A DNA stretch of 64,000 nucleotides from Natrialbaceae archaeon (GCA_003559215.1 PWMF01000215.1:51742-115741); one strand, 5' to 3'; numbered from the stretch's first letter, positions 31,119 to 40,367 are shown. Program-made: numbers and translations. The notes: a model not told the origin generated them from the sequence alone.

Positions 31119-32117
31119 GTGACCGACACCCTGTTTCTGACGAGTGAGGACGTCGACGGGCTCGCGACTCCCGCCGAGTACGTCGACGCCGTCCGCGAGG
31201 GGTACCGACAGCGCGGCGAGGGCGCCCCCGCCCAGCCCAGATCGAAGCTCTTTCGCGACGAGCCGAAGGGGATGCTCACCGGCTACACCGCCATCCTCCC
31301 CGATAGCGGCGTCATGGGAGGGTACACGTACAGCGCCGGGTTCGGCGCCAAGGACGCCTGGTTCGTGTTGCCGCTGTTCGACGCCGACAGCGGGGCACCC
31401 CTGGCGCTGTTCGACGGTGCGAGCATGAACCCCTTCAAGACCGGCGCGGCCGGCGCCGTCGGCGTCGACGCGCTCGCCCGCGAAGACGCCGACACGCTCG
31501 GGATCGTCGGCAGCGGCGCGCAGGCACGCGGTCAGCTCAGAGCGACGGCGACCGTCCGCGACCTCGCCGACGTGCGGGTCTACTCGCCGACGGCCGAGAA
31601 CCGCGAGGCGTTCGCCGCCGACTTCGACGCCGAACTCGCGGCCGACGTCCGGGCCGTCACCTCGAGCGCCGACGCGGTCGCCGGTGCGGATATCGTCATC
31701 ACGGCGACGCGGGCGAGCGAGCCGGTCTTCGACGGCGACGACCTCGAGCCCGGGACCCACGTTACGGCGATGGGCCAGTACGGGACCGACAGCCGCGAGC
31801 TCGACACGACGACGATCGAGCGGGCAACGTACGTCCCCGATCTGCGGGAACGGGCGACGTTCGACGCCGGCGCCTTCATCGCGGCGATGGAGGCCGGCGC
31901 CGTGAGCGAGGCCGACGTCCACGCCGAACTCGGGGAGGTCGTCGCCGGCGTCGAACCCGGACGGACGAACGACGAGGAGATCACCGTCTTCGACAGCGGC
32001 GGGACCGGGGTCGAGACGGTCGCCGCAGCTCACATGCTCTACGAGCGTGCCCGCGAGGAAGGGCTCGGCACGGAGATTCCGTTCGCGCCGGCCAGCGAGG
32101 CGCTGACGGGAGACTGA
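31119..32117 (+). CDS. Ornithine cyclodeaminase / mu-crystallin family dehydrogenase
   Basis: The 332-residue protein starts with GTG. It shows PRSKLFRDEPKGMLTGYTAI, the substrate Lys in SAGFGAKDAW, a Rossmann motif LGIVGSGAQARGQLRA and the late DSGGTGVETVAAA segment. Family members are NAD(P)-dependent ornithine cyclodeaminases, alanine dehydrogenases or ketimine reductases. Archaeal homologs are often alanine dehydrogenases, so the substrate is uncertain. Confidence 0.88.
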   Translation: MTDTLFLTSEDVDGLATPAEYVDAVREGYRQRGEGAPAQPRSKLFRDEPKGMLTGYTAILPDSGVMGGYTYSAGFGAKDAWFVLPLFDADSGAPLALFDGASMNPFKTGAAGAVGVDALAREDADTLGIVGSGAQARGQLRATATVRDLADVRVYSPTAENREAFAADFDAELAADVRAVTSSADAVAGADIVITATRASEPVFDGDDLEPGTHVTAMGQYGTDSRELDTTTIERATYVPDLRERATFDAGAFIAAMEAGAVSEADVHAELGEVVAGVEPGRTNDEEITVFDSGGTGVETVAAAHMLYERAREEGLGTEIPFAPASEALTGD

Positions 32118-32252
32118 CCGATCGAGTACCTGTCGCTTACCGACGGTGATCGCGAGATATGGCGCTTCTACCCCGTCATAACGTTTGATTTCCGGTGTAA
32201 TTCCTACGAAACCGTAGGGGCGTTCAAACGTTTCGACCCCTTACAGCGTCCC

Positions 32253-33254
32253 ATGTCCCGCGCGGTCGAGCTCGCCGCGGTTCTCGAGAGCCGCGACTCG
32301 CTTGCTATCGTCTGTCATGACAACCCCGATCCCGACTGTCTGGCCAGCGCGCTGGCCCTCGAGGAGATCGCTGACCACGTCGGCGTCGACGAGGTAGCGA
32401 TCACCTACGGCGGCGACATCTCCCACCAGCAAAACCGCGCGTTCGTCTCGGTCCTCGAGTTCTCGCTGCGAACCCTCGACGAGACCGAACTCGACGACTA
32501 CGACGCCGTCGCGTTCGTCGACCACTCCCAGCCCGGAGCCAACACCGAGCTGCCGGAGACGGTTCGCCCGGAGATCGTCATCGACCACCACCCCGGTGAT
32601 CCGATCGAGGCCGCGTTCGTCGACGTCCGTGTCGACTACGGGGCGACGGCGACGATCTTCGTCGAGTACCTCGAGGATCTCGGGATCGAGCCGACCCCCC
32701 GGCTGGCCTCGGCGTTGCTGTTCGCGCTCCACCGGGAACGGCTCGACTTCGTTCGCAGTCCGTCCCGCCGCGAGTACGAGGCCGCGCTCGCAGTCTACCC
32801 GGAGGCCGAACTCGAGGTGCTCGACCAGCTGTACGGCAGCGCCTTCTCCGCGGCGACGCTCGACGCCATCGGGCGGGCGATCGCGACCCGTCAGCGGCAG
32901 GGCTCGTCGATGGTCGCCACCGTCGGTCGGACCCGCGAAACGGACGCGCTGCCACAGGCGGCAGATTACCTGCTCAACCTCGAGGACGTCGACACGGTGT
33001 TGGTCTACGGTGTCGTCAACGACGCGATCCGGCTGAGCGCCCGGTCGATCGACCCCGAGATCGACATCGGCGAGGCCCTCGAGGCCGGCTTCGACGAGCT
33101 CGGCTCCGCCGGCGGCCACCACGACATGGCCGGCGGTCGGATCGAGCTGGCAGCGATCGCCGACGATATCGACCCCGAGGCCAGGGAGCTGCTGACGGTC
33201 GTCGGGAGCCGGCTCCCGGACCGGTTCTTCGAGGCGCTCGAGGCCAAGAGCTGA
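32253..33254 (+). CDS. DHH-family phosphoesterase (DHH-DHHA1)
   Basis: The 333-residue protein has the metal motifs CHDNPDPDCLAS, AFVDHSQPG and VIDHHPGD (the DHH motif) and a C-terminal DHHA1 domain with GSAGGHHDMAGG. This layout fits oligoribonuclease/pAp- or cyclic-dinucleotide-type phosphoesterases (NrnA/GdpP-like catalytic unit). No sensor domain is attached. The substrate is unknown. Confidence 0.9.
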   Translation: MSRAVELAAVLESRDSLAIVCHDNPDPDCLASALALEEIADHVGVDEVAITYGGDISHQQNRAFVSVLEFSLRTLDETELDDYDAVAFVDHSQPGANTELPETVRPEIVIDHHPGDPIEAAFVDVRVDYGATATIFVEYLEDLGIEPTPRLASALLFALHRERLDFVRSPSRREYEAALAVYPEAELEVLDQLYGSAFSAATLDAIGRAIATRQRQGSSMVATVGRTRETDALPQAADYLLNLEDVDTVLVYGVVNDAIRLSARSIDPEIDIGEALEAGFDELGSAGGHHDMAGGRIELAAIADDIDPEARELLTVVGSRLPDRFFEALEAKS

Positions 33255-33337
33255 GGGCAGACGGACCGCTGTCCGTCACTTCCGACGAAACGGAGTCCGG
33301 ATTCGGTTTCGCCGAGAAACCGAGACGACAGACCGTC

Positions 33338-33787
33338 TCAGTCGATGTCGATCGCGTGCACCCCCTCGCCGGGCTCGAGCTTGGGGAGGCGGATCGTCAG
33401 CACGCCGTTGTTGACCGTCGCCTCGATCCCGTCGGCGTCGACGGGCTCGGGAAGCGTGAGCTGGCGGCTGAACGACTCGAGCTCGCGCTCGCGGCGGAGA
33501 TAGTCGTCGTCGCGTCCGTCGGTTGTTTCGTGTTCGCGCTCGCCGCTGATGTAGAGGGTCTCGCCCGAGAGCCGGCTGTCGAGGTCCTCGGATTCGTAGC
33601 CGGGAACGTCGACGGTGACGACGAACTCGTCGTCGTGGTCGGCGAGATCGAGCGTGGTCGTTCCGGTTCCGAACGCGAACTGCTCACCCTGCTCGCTCTC
33701 CCAGCTTCTGGCGGCTTCATCGAACTGGCGGTTCAGTCGGTCGAACAGTTCCTCGAGGTGGTCGAAGGGGTTTCGTCGGCCGGTCAT
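33338..33787 (-). CDS. Hsp20/alpha-crystallin small heat-shock protein
   Basis: From ATG 33787, 149 residues: an N-terminal helix (NPFDHLEELFDRLNRQFDEA), the alpha-crystallin domain (TLDLADHDDEFVVTVDVPGYESEDL to VNNGVLTIRLPK with the usual GVLTxxxPK end) and a short tail. It is an ATP-independent holdase. GGCTTTTTCG about 30 nt upstream on its strand may be the promoter. Divergent from a DJ-1 protein gene. Confidence 0.93.
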   Translation of the reverse strand: MTGRRNPFDHLEELFDRLNRQFDEAARSWESEQGEQFAFGTGTTTLDLADHDDEFVVTVDVPGYESEDLDSRLSGETLYISGEREHETTDGRDDDYLRRERELESFSRQLTLPEPVDADGIEATVNNGVLTIRLPKLEPGEGVHAIDID

Positions 33788-33925
33788 AACAGTTCGACCC
33801 TCCACCGGCGTCCTCGAAAAAGCCATTCCCGAACGTCGGGACTGTCTTCGACTCGAACGTGTCGGTTCGCGAACGCGGCAGCATCCAGGCTCGTCGTTTT
33901 CCGTCTTCCGACCCTCGCTTCGGGT

Positions 33926-34606
33926 ATGACGAAAGCCCTGTTTGTCGTCAGCGAGGAAGGCTACTGGGGAGAAGAGTGCATCGAGCCGCTCGAGACGCTC
34001 TCCGACGCCGGCGTCGAGATCACCGTCGCGACGCCGTCGGGCGGACCGCCCGAACTCGACGAGACGTCGGCGGATCCCGACGAGGTCGGCGAGGAGACCG
34101 CCGAGCACGTCCGGGAGGTCCACGAGAGCGACGAGCGACTGAACGACCCGATTCCGGTCGCGCGAGCCGACGGCGAGGTCTACGACGCCGTCGTCTTCCC
34201 GGGCGGCCACGGCACCGTGTGGGACGTCAACCAGGACAGTGACGCCCGCCGACTCCTCCGCGAGGCCGTCGAAGGCGACGACGGAAAGTCCCTGATCGTC
34301 TGTCACGCCGTCGGGATGCTCGGGTTCGCCCGCGACAGCCAGGGTGCCTTTATTGTCAACGGCCGAGAGGTCACCGGCTTCCCCAACGAGTGGGAGGAGG
34401 ACATCGTCGACGAGAACGACGTGATGCCCGACGGTCGCAAGCTGCCCTACTGGGTCGCCGACGAGGTCGAGGCTGCGGGCGGCGAGTTCGATCCCGAACT
34501 CGAGGCCGACACGAGCGTCACCGTCGACGGCGACCTGCTCACCGCCCGCGGCCCCGAGTCCTCGAGCGCCGCGGCCGAGGCGCTGCTCGAGGAGCTCGAC
34601 CTGTAA
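33926..34606 (+). CDS. DJ-1/PfpI family, Hsp31-like (glyoxalase III type)
   Basis: The 226-residue protein has MTKALFVVSEEGYWGEECIEPLETL, VVFPGGHGTVWD and the nucleophile elbow IVCHAVGML with the reactive Cys. The length and the EG..GEE..EPL segment resemble Hsp31/glyoxalase III proteins, which detoxify methylglyoxal and protect against stress. The elbow is CHA instead of CHG. Divergently arranged with Hsp20, 138 bp apart, consistent with shared stress control. Its stop is followed after 4 bp by the nested-hairpin element. Confidence 0.88.
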   Translation: MTKALFVVSEEGYWGEECIEPLETLSDAGVEITVATPSGGPPELDETSADPDEVGEETAEHVREVHESDERLNDPIPVARADGEVYDAVVFPGGHGTVWDVNQDSDARRLLREAVEGDDGKSLIVCHAVGMLGFARDSQGAFIVNGREVTGFPNEWEEDIVDENDVMPDGRKLPYWVADEVEAAGGEFDPELEADTSVTVDGDLLTARGPESSSAAAEALLEELDL

Positions 34607-34610
34607 ACCG

Positions 34611-34740
34611 CCTCGGGGTCAAGTGGTTCGAGACACCGAAGGTGTCTCGTCATCAAGCGAGATCTTCGGTCTCGCGGACATCGCGGAGCGAAGCTCCGCT
34701 CAGTCACGAGAGAGCTTCGCTCTCTCGAACGACCCCGAGG
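34611..34740. repeat. 130-bp nested palindrome: four hairpins inside an outer stem
   Basis: An outer perfect 10-bp inverted repeat CCTCGGGGTC (34611-34620) / GACCCCGAGG (34731-34740) encloses four consecutive hairpins: 34629-34649 (9-bp stem, loop GAA), 34657-34675 (6 bp plus a G-T and a C-G pair, loop TTC), 34683-34699 (7 bp GCGGAGC, loop GAA) and 34707-34727 (9 bp CGAGAGAGC, loop TTC). A fifth short pairing GTTCG/CGAAC extends the outer stem. The element follows the DJ-1 gene stop by 4 bp. It could be a structured RNA, a composite terminator or a non-autonomous palindromic repeat. Confidence 0.85.
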
Positions 34741-34807
34741 CACTCGGCCTGCTCCGCCTGTAGACCGGAACCGGGCCAGTTATCCCTCCGGATTGCCGAG
34801 TTCGGGT

Positions 34808-34981
34808 GTGACCGCCGACCCGACGCCGCCCGAGCGAACGACCGAGCTGCGGAGCGAGAGCTACCGGATCACCGTCGACGACGGCCGGGACTCGTTTTTC
34901 GCCCTGAGTATCGAAGACGCCGCGAACGACGACGCGTGGCTCATGTCCGACACCGTCTACGCCCTCGAGAGTATGCGGTAG
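34808..34981 (+). CDS. Small acidic protein (57 aa), unknown
   Basis: GTG 34808 is chosen because the preceding codons look non-coding. The product begins MTADPTPPERTTELRSESY and contains DDGRDSFFALSIEDAANDDAWLMSDTVYALESMR. Composition is typical for haloarchaeal small proteins. No motif is recognised. Confidence 0.6.
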   Translation: MTADPTPPERTTELRSESYRITVDDGRDSFFALSIEDAANDDAWLMSDTVYALESMR

Positions 34982-35048
34982 CCGGCCCGGTACCGGCTTC
35001 CGCGCGGCGAATCAGTCCCTTTTTACCTCGCGCCGGGGAACGGCCACT

Positions 35049-35252
35049 ATGAGCTTCGAGAAAGAGGACGACGTCGTTCTGCACGACGAGCACAGCGAGT
35101 TCGACGGCGAGACCGGCACCGTCACACAGACGATGGAGTCGATGTTCGGCGACGTCACCTACACGATCAGCTTCGAGGACGGCCAGGAGACCGGCGTCCC
35201 CGAGGACTCCCTCGAGGCGGCCGACGGGGCCGACGACGAAGACGAGGAGTAA
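35049..35252 (+). CDS. DUF1918-like small acidic protein
   Basis: The 67-residue protein contains EDDVVLHDEHSEFDGETGTVTQTMESMFGDVTYTISFEDGQETGVPEDSL, an SH3-like small beta barrel pattern similar to KOW/DUF1918 domains, with an acidic tail. CCTTTTTACC 30 nt upstream supports a leaderless mRNA. Its partner is unknown. Confidence 0.75.
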   Translation: MSFEKEDDVVLHDEHSEFDGETGTVTQTMESMFGDVTYTISFEDGQETGVPEDSLEAADGADDEDEE

Positions 35253-35317
35253 TCCGATCGGGGCGACCCGACGGTCGCCCGTCCGTTCCGAACCAGCGAT
35301 CCGCACTGTACCCGCAG

Positions 35318-35755
35318 ATGCCACAGATACCCCTTCACTACGTCGACTTGCGGGCGTTTTGCTACGCCACCGAGGACGAGAAACGCGTCGAGCAGGCGCT
35401 TCGAACCCTCCTCCCCGAGGAGTTCGAGATCGAACGCGTCGAGAGCGAGGGCCACTACGGCGACCGCATCCTCGTCCTCTCGGCCCGCGTCGAGAACGCT
35501 GACGACGTGCGTCACGTCCTCTCGCGGCTCGCCGACCTCGAGGAGCTCGATACCTTCCTCGAGGAACTCGACGACCGCGTCACCGAGAACACCGAGCTGT
35601 TCCTGCGGCTGGACAAGCAGGCCGCCTTCGCCGGGGAGATCCGCTCCGGCGAAGGAATCACCTTCCGGGCGAAAGTCGAGGCCTACCCCGCCAAGAAGGA
35701 GCAGGCCGTCGAGAACGCCGAGGAGGTCCTCGAGCGACTGCGCGACGAGGAGTAG
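35318..35755 (+). CDS. RNA-binding protein, predicted exosome-associated (COG1325 type)
   Basis: The 145-residue protein starts with PQIPLHYVDLRAFCYATEDEKRVEQALRTLLPEEFEIER and has GHYGDRILVLSARVE and LFLRLDKQAAFAGE. This matches the archaeal family predicted to be an RNA-binding exosome-linked subunit. Experimental proof for that role is limited as far as I know. Confidence 0.8.
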   Translation: MPQIPLHYVDLRAFCYATEDEKRVEQALRTLLPEEFEIERVESEGHYGDRILVLSARVENADDVRHVLSRLADLEELDTFLEELDDRVTENTELFLRLDKQAAFAGEIRSGEGITFRAKVEAYPAKKEQAVENAEEVLERLRDEE

Positions 35756-35799
35756 CCCTCGAGCGCGGCGTTTTTTACCGCCCGCTGTGAGGATCGAGT

Positions 35800-37539
35800 A
35801 TGCACGTTTCCGTCGTCGGTGAGGATCCCGTCCGCGACGCCATCGAGACCGCGCTCGAGGACGTCGACGTCTCGGTCCGTTCGGCTGGACCGGCAGCCCT
35901 CGAGGACGCCCGCTTCGCCGTCGTCAGCGACGTCGCCGGCGCGGCGACGTTCGACCGAGCGAACGAGGCGGCTCTCGCGGGGAACACGCCGTGGATCGCC
36001 GTCGAGGTCGGCGGCGTCGGCGGCCGTCCGATCCCGGAGCTGGACGCCGCCGTCTCGGGTTTTGCCCCCGCGACGGGCTGTTTCGACTGTCTGCGTGCCC
36101 GCGTCGACTCGAACCTCGAGTCGGCCGCCGACGAGCCCCGCGCCGACTCGAGCGCGGCCCGATTCGCCGGTGCGCTGGCGGGTCGGGAGTGTGTACGGGT
36201 GCTCTCTGGTGAGGAGCGCTCGGTGATCGGCCACGTCGTCGAGGTCCCCCACAGCCGTCGGCGGGTTCTCCCGGTTCCGGGCTGTGACTGCGGCGGCGAA
36301 CGGGATCGATCCCTCGAGCGCGACGACGAGCCGTTCGACCTCGAGCACGCCGTCGAACACGCCGACCAGGCGATCGACGACCGGGTCGGGATCGTCAGCA
36401 CGATCGGCGAGGTCGAGTCGTTCCCCGCGCCGTACTACCTCGCGACGACGGCCGACACGAGCGGGTACAGCGACGCCAGCGCGGCCAACCAGGCGGCGGG
36501 CGTTGATCCCGACTGGAACGCGGCCCTGATGAAGGCTGTCGGCGAGGGCCTCGAGCGCTACTGTGCGGGCGTCTACCGTGAGGGCGATTTCGTTCACGCG
36601 AGCGAGGCCGACCTCGAGCGGACGGTCTCGCCGACGGATCTCGTTCGACCCGACGACGCCCCCGAGTACGATCCCGACGAGGAGCACCGCTGGGTCGAGG
36701 GCGAGACCCTCGAGACGGGTGAGCGAACCCACCTGCCCGCGGCGGCCGTCCAGTTTCCCCAGCCCGGCGAACGACTCGTCCCCGCGATCACGACCGGACT
36801 GGGACTGGGCTCGTCGACGGTCGACGCGTTGCTGTCGGGGCTGACGGAGGTCATAGAGCGCGACGCGACGATGCTCGCCTGGTACTCGACGTTCGACCCC
36901 CTCGGGCTCGCCGTCGAGAGCGAGTCGTTCGCCGCTCTCGAGCGTCGGGCTCGGAGCGAGGGGCTCGAGGTGACCCCGATGCTCGTCACTCAGGACGTCG
37001 ACGTCCCCGTGGTCGCGGTGGCGGTCCACCGCGAATCCGAGAGCGGCGGTGCCGACGGCGAGTGGCCCGCCTTCGCCGCGGGCTCGGCTGCCGGGCTCGA
37101 CGCCACCGGGGCGGCGACGGCGGCGCTGGCGGAGGCGCTACAGAACTGGATGGAACTGCGCGGGCTCGGCCCCGACGAGGCCGCGGAGGCCTCGGCCGCG
37201 ATCGGCGAGTACGCCTCGTTCCCCGAGCCCGCGCAGGCCTTCGTCGACGTCGACCGGACGGTTCCCGCGGCGAGCGTCGGGCCGGATCCGGTTCCGACCG
37301 GCCGCGAGGCGCTCGAGGAACTCGTTGCACGAACGGTCGACGCCGGACTGGCGCCGCACGCGGCGCGGCTGACGACCCGCGACGTCGAGGGGCTGGGCTT
37401 CGAGGGCGTTCGAGTCGTCGTTCCCGGCGCGCAGCCGTTGTTCACCCGGGAACCGTTCTTCGGCGAGCGCGCCCGGACGGTTCCGACCGAGCTCGGGTTC
37501 GAGCCCCGGCTCGAGCGGCCGTTCCACCCCTACCCCTGA
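35800..37539 (+). CDS. YcaO-domain protein with N-terminal four-cysteine partner-like domain
   Basis: The 579-residue protein has an N-terminal part of about 165 residues (HVSVVGEDPVRDAIETAL; CFDC at 94-97; CDC at 162-164) that looks like the zinc-binding E1/ocin-ThiF-like partner of peptide cyclodehydratases. The YcaO domain follows: KAVGEGLERYCAG and GLTEVIERDATMLAW carry the Glu-rich ATP/Mg site. The C-terminus is PFHPYP, close to the PxPxP tail that matters for catalysis in YcaO cyclodehydratases. YcaO enzymes phosphorylate backbone amides to form azolines or thioamides. The substrate is unknown and no precursor peptide is evident. CGTTTTTTACC lies about 30 nt upstream. Confidence 0.85.
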   Translation: MHVSVVGEDPVRDAIETALEDVDVSVRSAGPAALEDARFAVVSDVAGAATFDRANEAALAGNTPWIAVEVGGVGGRPIPELDAAVSGFAPATGCFDCLRARVDSNLESAADEPRADSSAARFAGALAGRECVRVLSGEERSVIGHVVEVPHSRRRVLPVPGCDCGGERDRSLERDDEPFDLEHAVEHADQAIDDRVGIVSTIGEVESFPAPYYLATTADTSGYSDASAANQAAGVDPDWNAALMKAVGEGLERYCAGVYREGDFVHASEADLERTVSPTDLVRPDDAPEYDPDEEHRWVEGETLETGERTHLPAAAVQFPQPGERLVPAITTGLGLGSSTVDALLSGLTEVIERDATMLAWYSTFDPLGLAVESESFAALERRARSEGLEVTPMLVTQDVDVPVVAVAVHRESESGGADGEWPAFAAGSAAGLDATGAATAALAEALQNWMELRGLGPDEAAEASAAIGEYASFPEPAQAFVDVDRTVPAASVGPDPVPTGREALEELVARTVDAGLAPHAARLTTRDVEGLGFEGVRVVVPGAQPLFTREPFFGERARTVPTELGFEPRLERPFHPYP

Positions 37540-38009
37540 GACGCGTCGTCCTCGCGTTCGGATCCGTCGTCGTGTTCCTCTTCGACCTCCTCTTGCTCCT
37601 CTTCGGCTTCCTCCTCGTCCTCGATGATCTCGAGTTCGATCTCGTCCTCGTAGAGGCTGATCAACACGAGGTTCGTCTCGTCGGTGATCGTCCCCATCTC
37701 GACCAGATCCTCGATATCGTCGTCGCCGTGTCGGGTAACGCGGAACTGCTGGTCCTCCCCCTCGAGGTGGGGGGGAGCGACGCGCTCGCCGGGGGTGATC
37801 GTGTAGCTCTCCTCGTAGGTCTCCCGGCCGTTGCCTCGAGTCACGGCATCGAGACTAACGTTGTACGGGTGGTCCCCGTCGTTGGTCATCTCGATCGGAA
37901 CCGGACTCTGGAGGCTCCCCGTGAAGTGGTCCTGGACGCCGTCGATACAGCCCGCGAGACCGACGATCGCGACGGTCCCGGCGGACTGCAGTACCCTGCG
38001 GCGGTTCAC
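37530..38009 (-). CDS. Tat lipoprotein with acidic C-terminal tail
   Basis: GTG 38009 is selected because it starts the twin-arginine leader NRRRVLQSAGTVAIVGLAGC. The mature part has a short beta-rich domain (VPIEMTNDGDHPYNVSLDAV) and a tail with more than 30 mostly Glu/Asp residues. Anchored outside the cell membrane, function unknown. Its end overlaps the YcaO gene end by 10 bp, tail to tail. Confidence 0.7.
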   Translation of the reverse strand: MNRRRVLQSAGTVAIVGLAGCIDGVQDHFTGSLQSPVPIEMTNDGDHPYNVSLDAVTRGNGRETYEESYTITPGERVAPPHLEGEDQQFRVTRHGDDDIEDLVEMGTITDETNLVLISLYEDEIELEIIEDEEEAEEEQEEVEEEHDDGSEREDDASQG

Positions 38010-38287
38010 GTTCGATCCTCGGAACCGAGCGACCGTCAGTATTACTTTTCGCGGCGTCACCGTCCGATTTGCGCGGCTCCTTTCGACGGGAGGCGACGGA
38101 GTTTAACATGTTAACGATCACCTTCTCGGCAATCTATTGTGTGTAATAGGACGATGATTCATGATAGAAAGCCACGAGTCGGCCGAGCGCGGCCGGTCTC
38201 GAGGGTGATCCGCGGGGGACGTGGGAAGCGCGTCGAGAACGTCGGCGGGTGGCCGGACCGGCGACTCGAGAGAGGGGTGAGTGACCG

Positions 38288-38788
38288 ATGACGCGAAACA
38301 CGACGATGATCGTCGTCGGGGTCCTGTCGGCGCTTGCACTCGTGACGGCGAGTCTCGGGCTGTACAGGGTGTTCTCGTTCGTCGCTGCGGCGGTCATTCT
38401 GTCGGTGTTCGCCGTGGCGACGATCGAACGGGACGGGAGCGACCCGAATCTCGCGCCCTACACCGGGTTGATCGGGATGTTGGGACTGTTCTTCGTGATC
38501 GGTCTCGTTGGGATCTGGCTGACCTGGGAGCCGGGCGTGACCGACTACAGCTACGTACTCGGCGTGCCGATTCCGACGCTGGTCTACTTCGGGTTTATTT
38601 GGTTCCTGCCCCTCTTCGCCGCGATCTACTACGCGCTGATTTTCGATCGTGTCGGCAGCGAGGAGATCGTCGAGGGGATCATCGAGGACGCACGGGAAGC
38701 ACAGCGCCGGGAGTCGTTCCCGCTCGCTCCCGAACAACCCAAACAGACCGTAGAGGCCACCGACGGAGGTGAGACGGCCGATGAGTGA
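38288..38788 (+). CDS. Membrane protein preceding a sodium:solute symporter
   Basis: The 166-residue protein has four predicted membrane helices (IVVGVLSALALVTASLGLY; FSFVAAAVILSVFAVATI; TGLIGMLGLFFVIGLVGIWL; LVYFGFIWFLPLFAAIYYALIF) and a soluble C-terminus. Its end overlaps the symporter start by 8 bp (ATGAGTGA), so the two are translationally coupled. It resembles small auxiliary membrane subunits found in front of SSS transporters. Its role is inferred from this context. Confidence 0.75.
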   Translation: MTRNTTMIVVGVLSALALVTASLGLYRVFSFVAAAVILSVFAVATIERDGSDPNLAPYTGLIGMLGLFFVIGLVGIWLTWEPGVTDYSYVLGVPIPTLVYFGFIWFLPLFAAIYYALIFDRVGSEEIVEGIIEDAREAQRRESFPLAPEQPKQTVEATDGGETADE

Positions 38789-40367
38789 ACTCCTCGCGAG
38801 CGCCGGAACCCTCCTCCAGCAGGACGGTATTCCGGTCGCCGACGATCCGATCATCATCGGCTTCGGGGCGGCGTACCTGCTGATCGTCATCGCGATCGGC
38901 GTCTGGGGCTGGATGCGGACGGACACGACGAGTGACTTCCTGATCACCGGCAAGAGCATCGGGACCTGGGTGCTTGCGCTGACGGCCTTCTCGGTGATTC
39001 AGTCCGGGTTCGGCTTCGTCGGCGGCCCGGAGCTGGTCTACGAGTTCGGGACGACCGCGCTGTGGATCTTCTTCACCGCGCCGCTTGGCTTCTTGTTGAC
39101 GTGGGTCGTCCTCGCGAAGCGGATGCGGCTGCTCGCCGATATCCGGAACGTGTTGACTCTGCCCGACGCGATGTACGTCCGCTACGAGAGCGACTGGGTT
39201 CGCGGGCTCAGCGGTGTCGCCGTCGCGCTCGGGGTCGTCGCTTACCTCGCGGTCAACCTGGCCGCGCTCCAGTTCGTCATGCGGGCCATCTTCGGTATTC
39301 CGGTGCTCTGGGGACTGTTCGGCGGCGCCCTGATCCTACTACTGTACAGTATGCTCGGCGGGATGATCGCCGGCGTCTGGACGGACTTCTTGCAAGCGAT
39401 CACGATGATCGCCGGCGCCGGGTTCGTCTTCGCGTACGCGATGTCGTTCGGCGGCGGGATGGAGAACATCTCGCAGAACCTGGCGACCGCGGACCCGAAC
39501 CTCGTCTCGCCGTTCGGCGCGCTCGGCGGGGCGACGACCGCCGTGCTCGTCGGGCTCGCCTGGTGGATCCTGTTCTCGGTCGGTGCGGCCGGCCAGCCCC
39601 ACCTGATCACGAAGTTCTACATGAGTCGCAACCTGACGATCCTCAAGTGGGGTGCGCCGATCGCGGCAATCTCGTACGCAATTTCGAGTCTGATCGCGTT
39701 CTCCGCCGGTCTCTCGATGCGCGCGATGGTCGAGGCCGGCCAGCGCGAGGCGAAGTTCTCGGCCTCGGAGGTCGGCCCGGTCTTCGTGCTCGATCACACC
39801 GGTAGCGTCATCGCCGGACTGATCCTCGCGGCCCTGCTCGCGGCGATCATGTCCACCAGCGACTCGTTCCTGAACATCGGGGCGGCGGCCATCTCGCGGG
39901 ACATCCCCCGCTCGCTCGGCAAGCCGATCACCGACACCAAGACCGAGCTCCGCGTCACCCAGGGCGCGCTGGCCGGGCTGACGGTGCTCTCGACCGGCGT
40001 CGTCTACTACTCCGACGCGCTAGTCGGCATCCTCGGGGCGATCAGCTGGGGCTTCTTCGCCGCTGCGTTCGTTCCGATCGTCGTCTTCGGGCTCAACTGG
40101 AAGGGTGCGACGAAAGAGGGCGCGATCGCCGCGCTCGTCGTCGGGATGACCTTCAACATCGTCTACAACGTCATCCCGGAGGCCGCAGCGATCACCGGCA
40201 CCGAGTGGCTCAACGAAGCCGTCATGGCGGTCTACCCGTACCCGCCGGCGGTTCCGGCCGAGGCGATCTCGCTGCTCGTGACGATAGTCGTGTTCGTCTT
40301 CGTCTCGATCGCCACCCAGCGCGGCCGAGAGCTGCCCGCTGACCTCCACCCGCTGTTCGAACGATGA
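38781..40367 (+). CDS. Sodium:solute symporter (SSS family)
   Basis: The 528-residue transporter has about 13 hydrophobic helices. Typical SSS segments are DFLITGKSIGTWVLALTAFS near helix 2, GGMIAGVWTDFLQAITMI, GQPHLITKFYMSR and AALLAAIMSTSDSFLNIGAAAISRDI (sodium-site helix with Ser/Thr). Substrates in the family include proline, pantothenate, sugars and organic acids, and the sequence alone does not decide. It lies in a three-gene operon with a small membrane protein before and a soluble protein after it. Confidence 0.92.
   Translation: MSELLASAGTLLQQDGIPVADDPIIIGFGAAYLLIVIAIGVWGWMRTDTTSDFLITGKSIGTWVLALTAFSVIQSGFGFVGGPELVYEFGTTALWIFFTAPLGFLLTWVVLAKRMRLLADIRNVLTLPDAMYVRYESDWVRGLSGVAVALGVVAYLAVNLAALQFVMRAIFGIPVLWGLFGGALILLLYSMLGGMIAGVWTDFLQAITMIAGAGFVFAYAMSFGGGMENISQNLATADPNLVSPFGALGGATTAVLVGLAWWILFSVGAAGQPHLITKFYMSRNLTILKWGAPIAAISYAISSLIAFSAGLSMRAMVEAGQREAKFSASEVGPVFVLDHTGSVIAGLILAALLAAIMSTSDSFLNIGAAAISRDIPRSLGKPITDTKTELRVTQGALAGLTVLSTGVVYYSDALVGILGAISWGFFAAAFVPIVVFGLNWKGATKEGAIAALVVGMTFNIVYNVIPEAAAITGTEWLNEAVMAVYPYPPAVPAEAISLLVTIVVFVFVSIATQRGRELPADLHPLFER

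Noticed and set aside
33926..34606. A genuine intracellular protease
   Set aside because: PfpI-type naming is historical; the Hsp31-like segments favour a glyoxalase/chaperone role.
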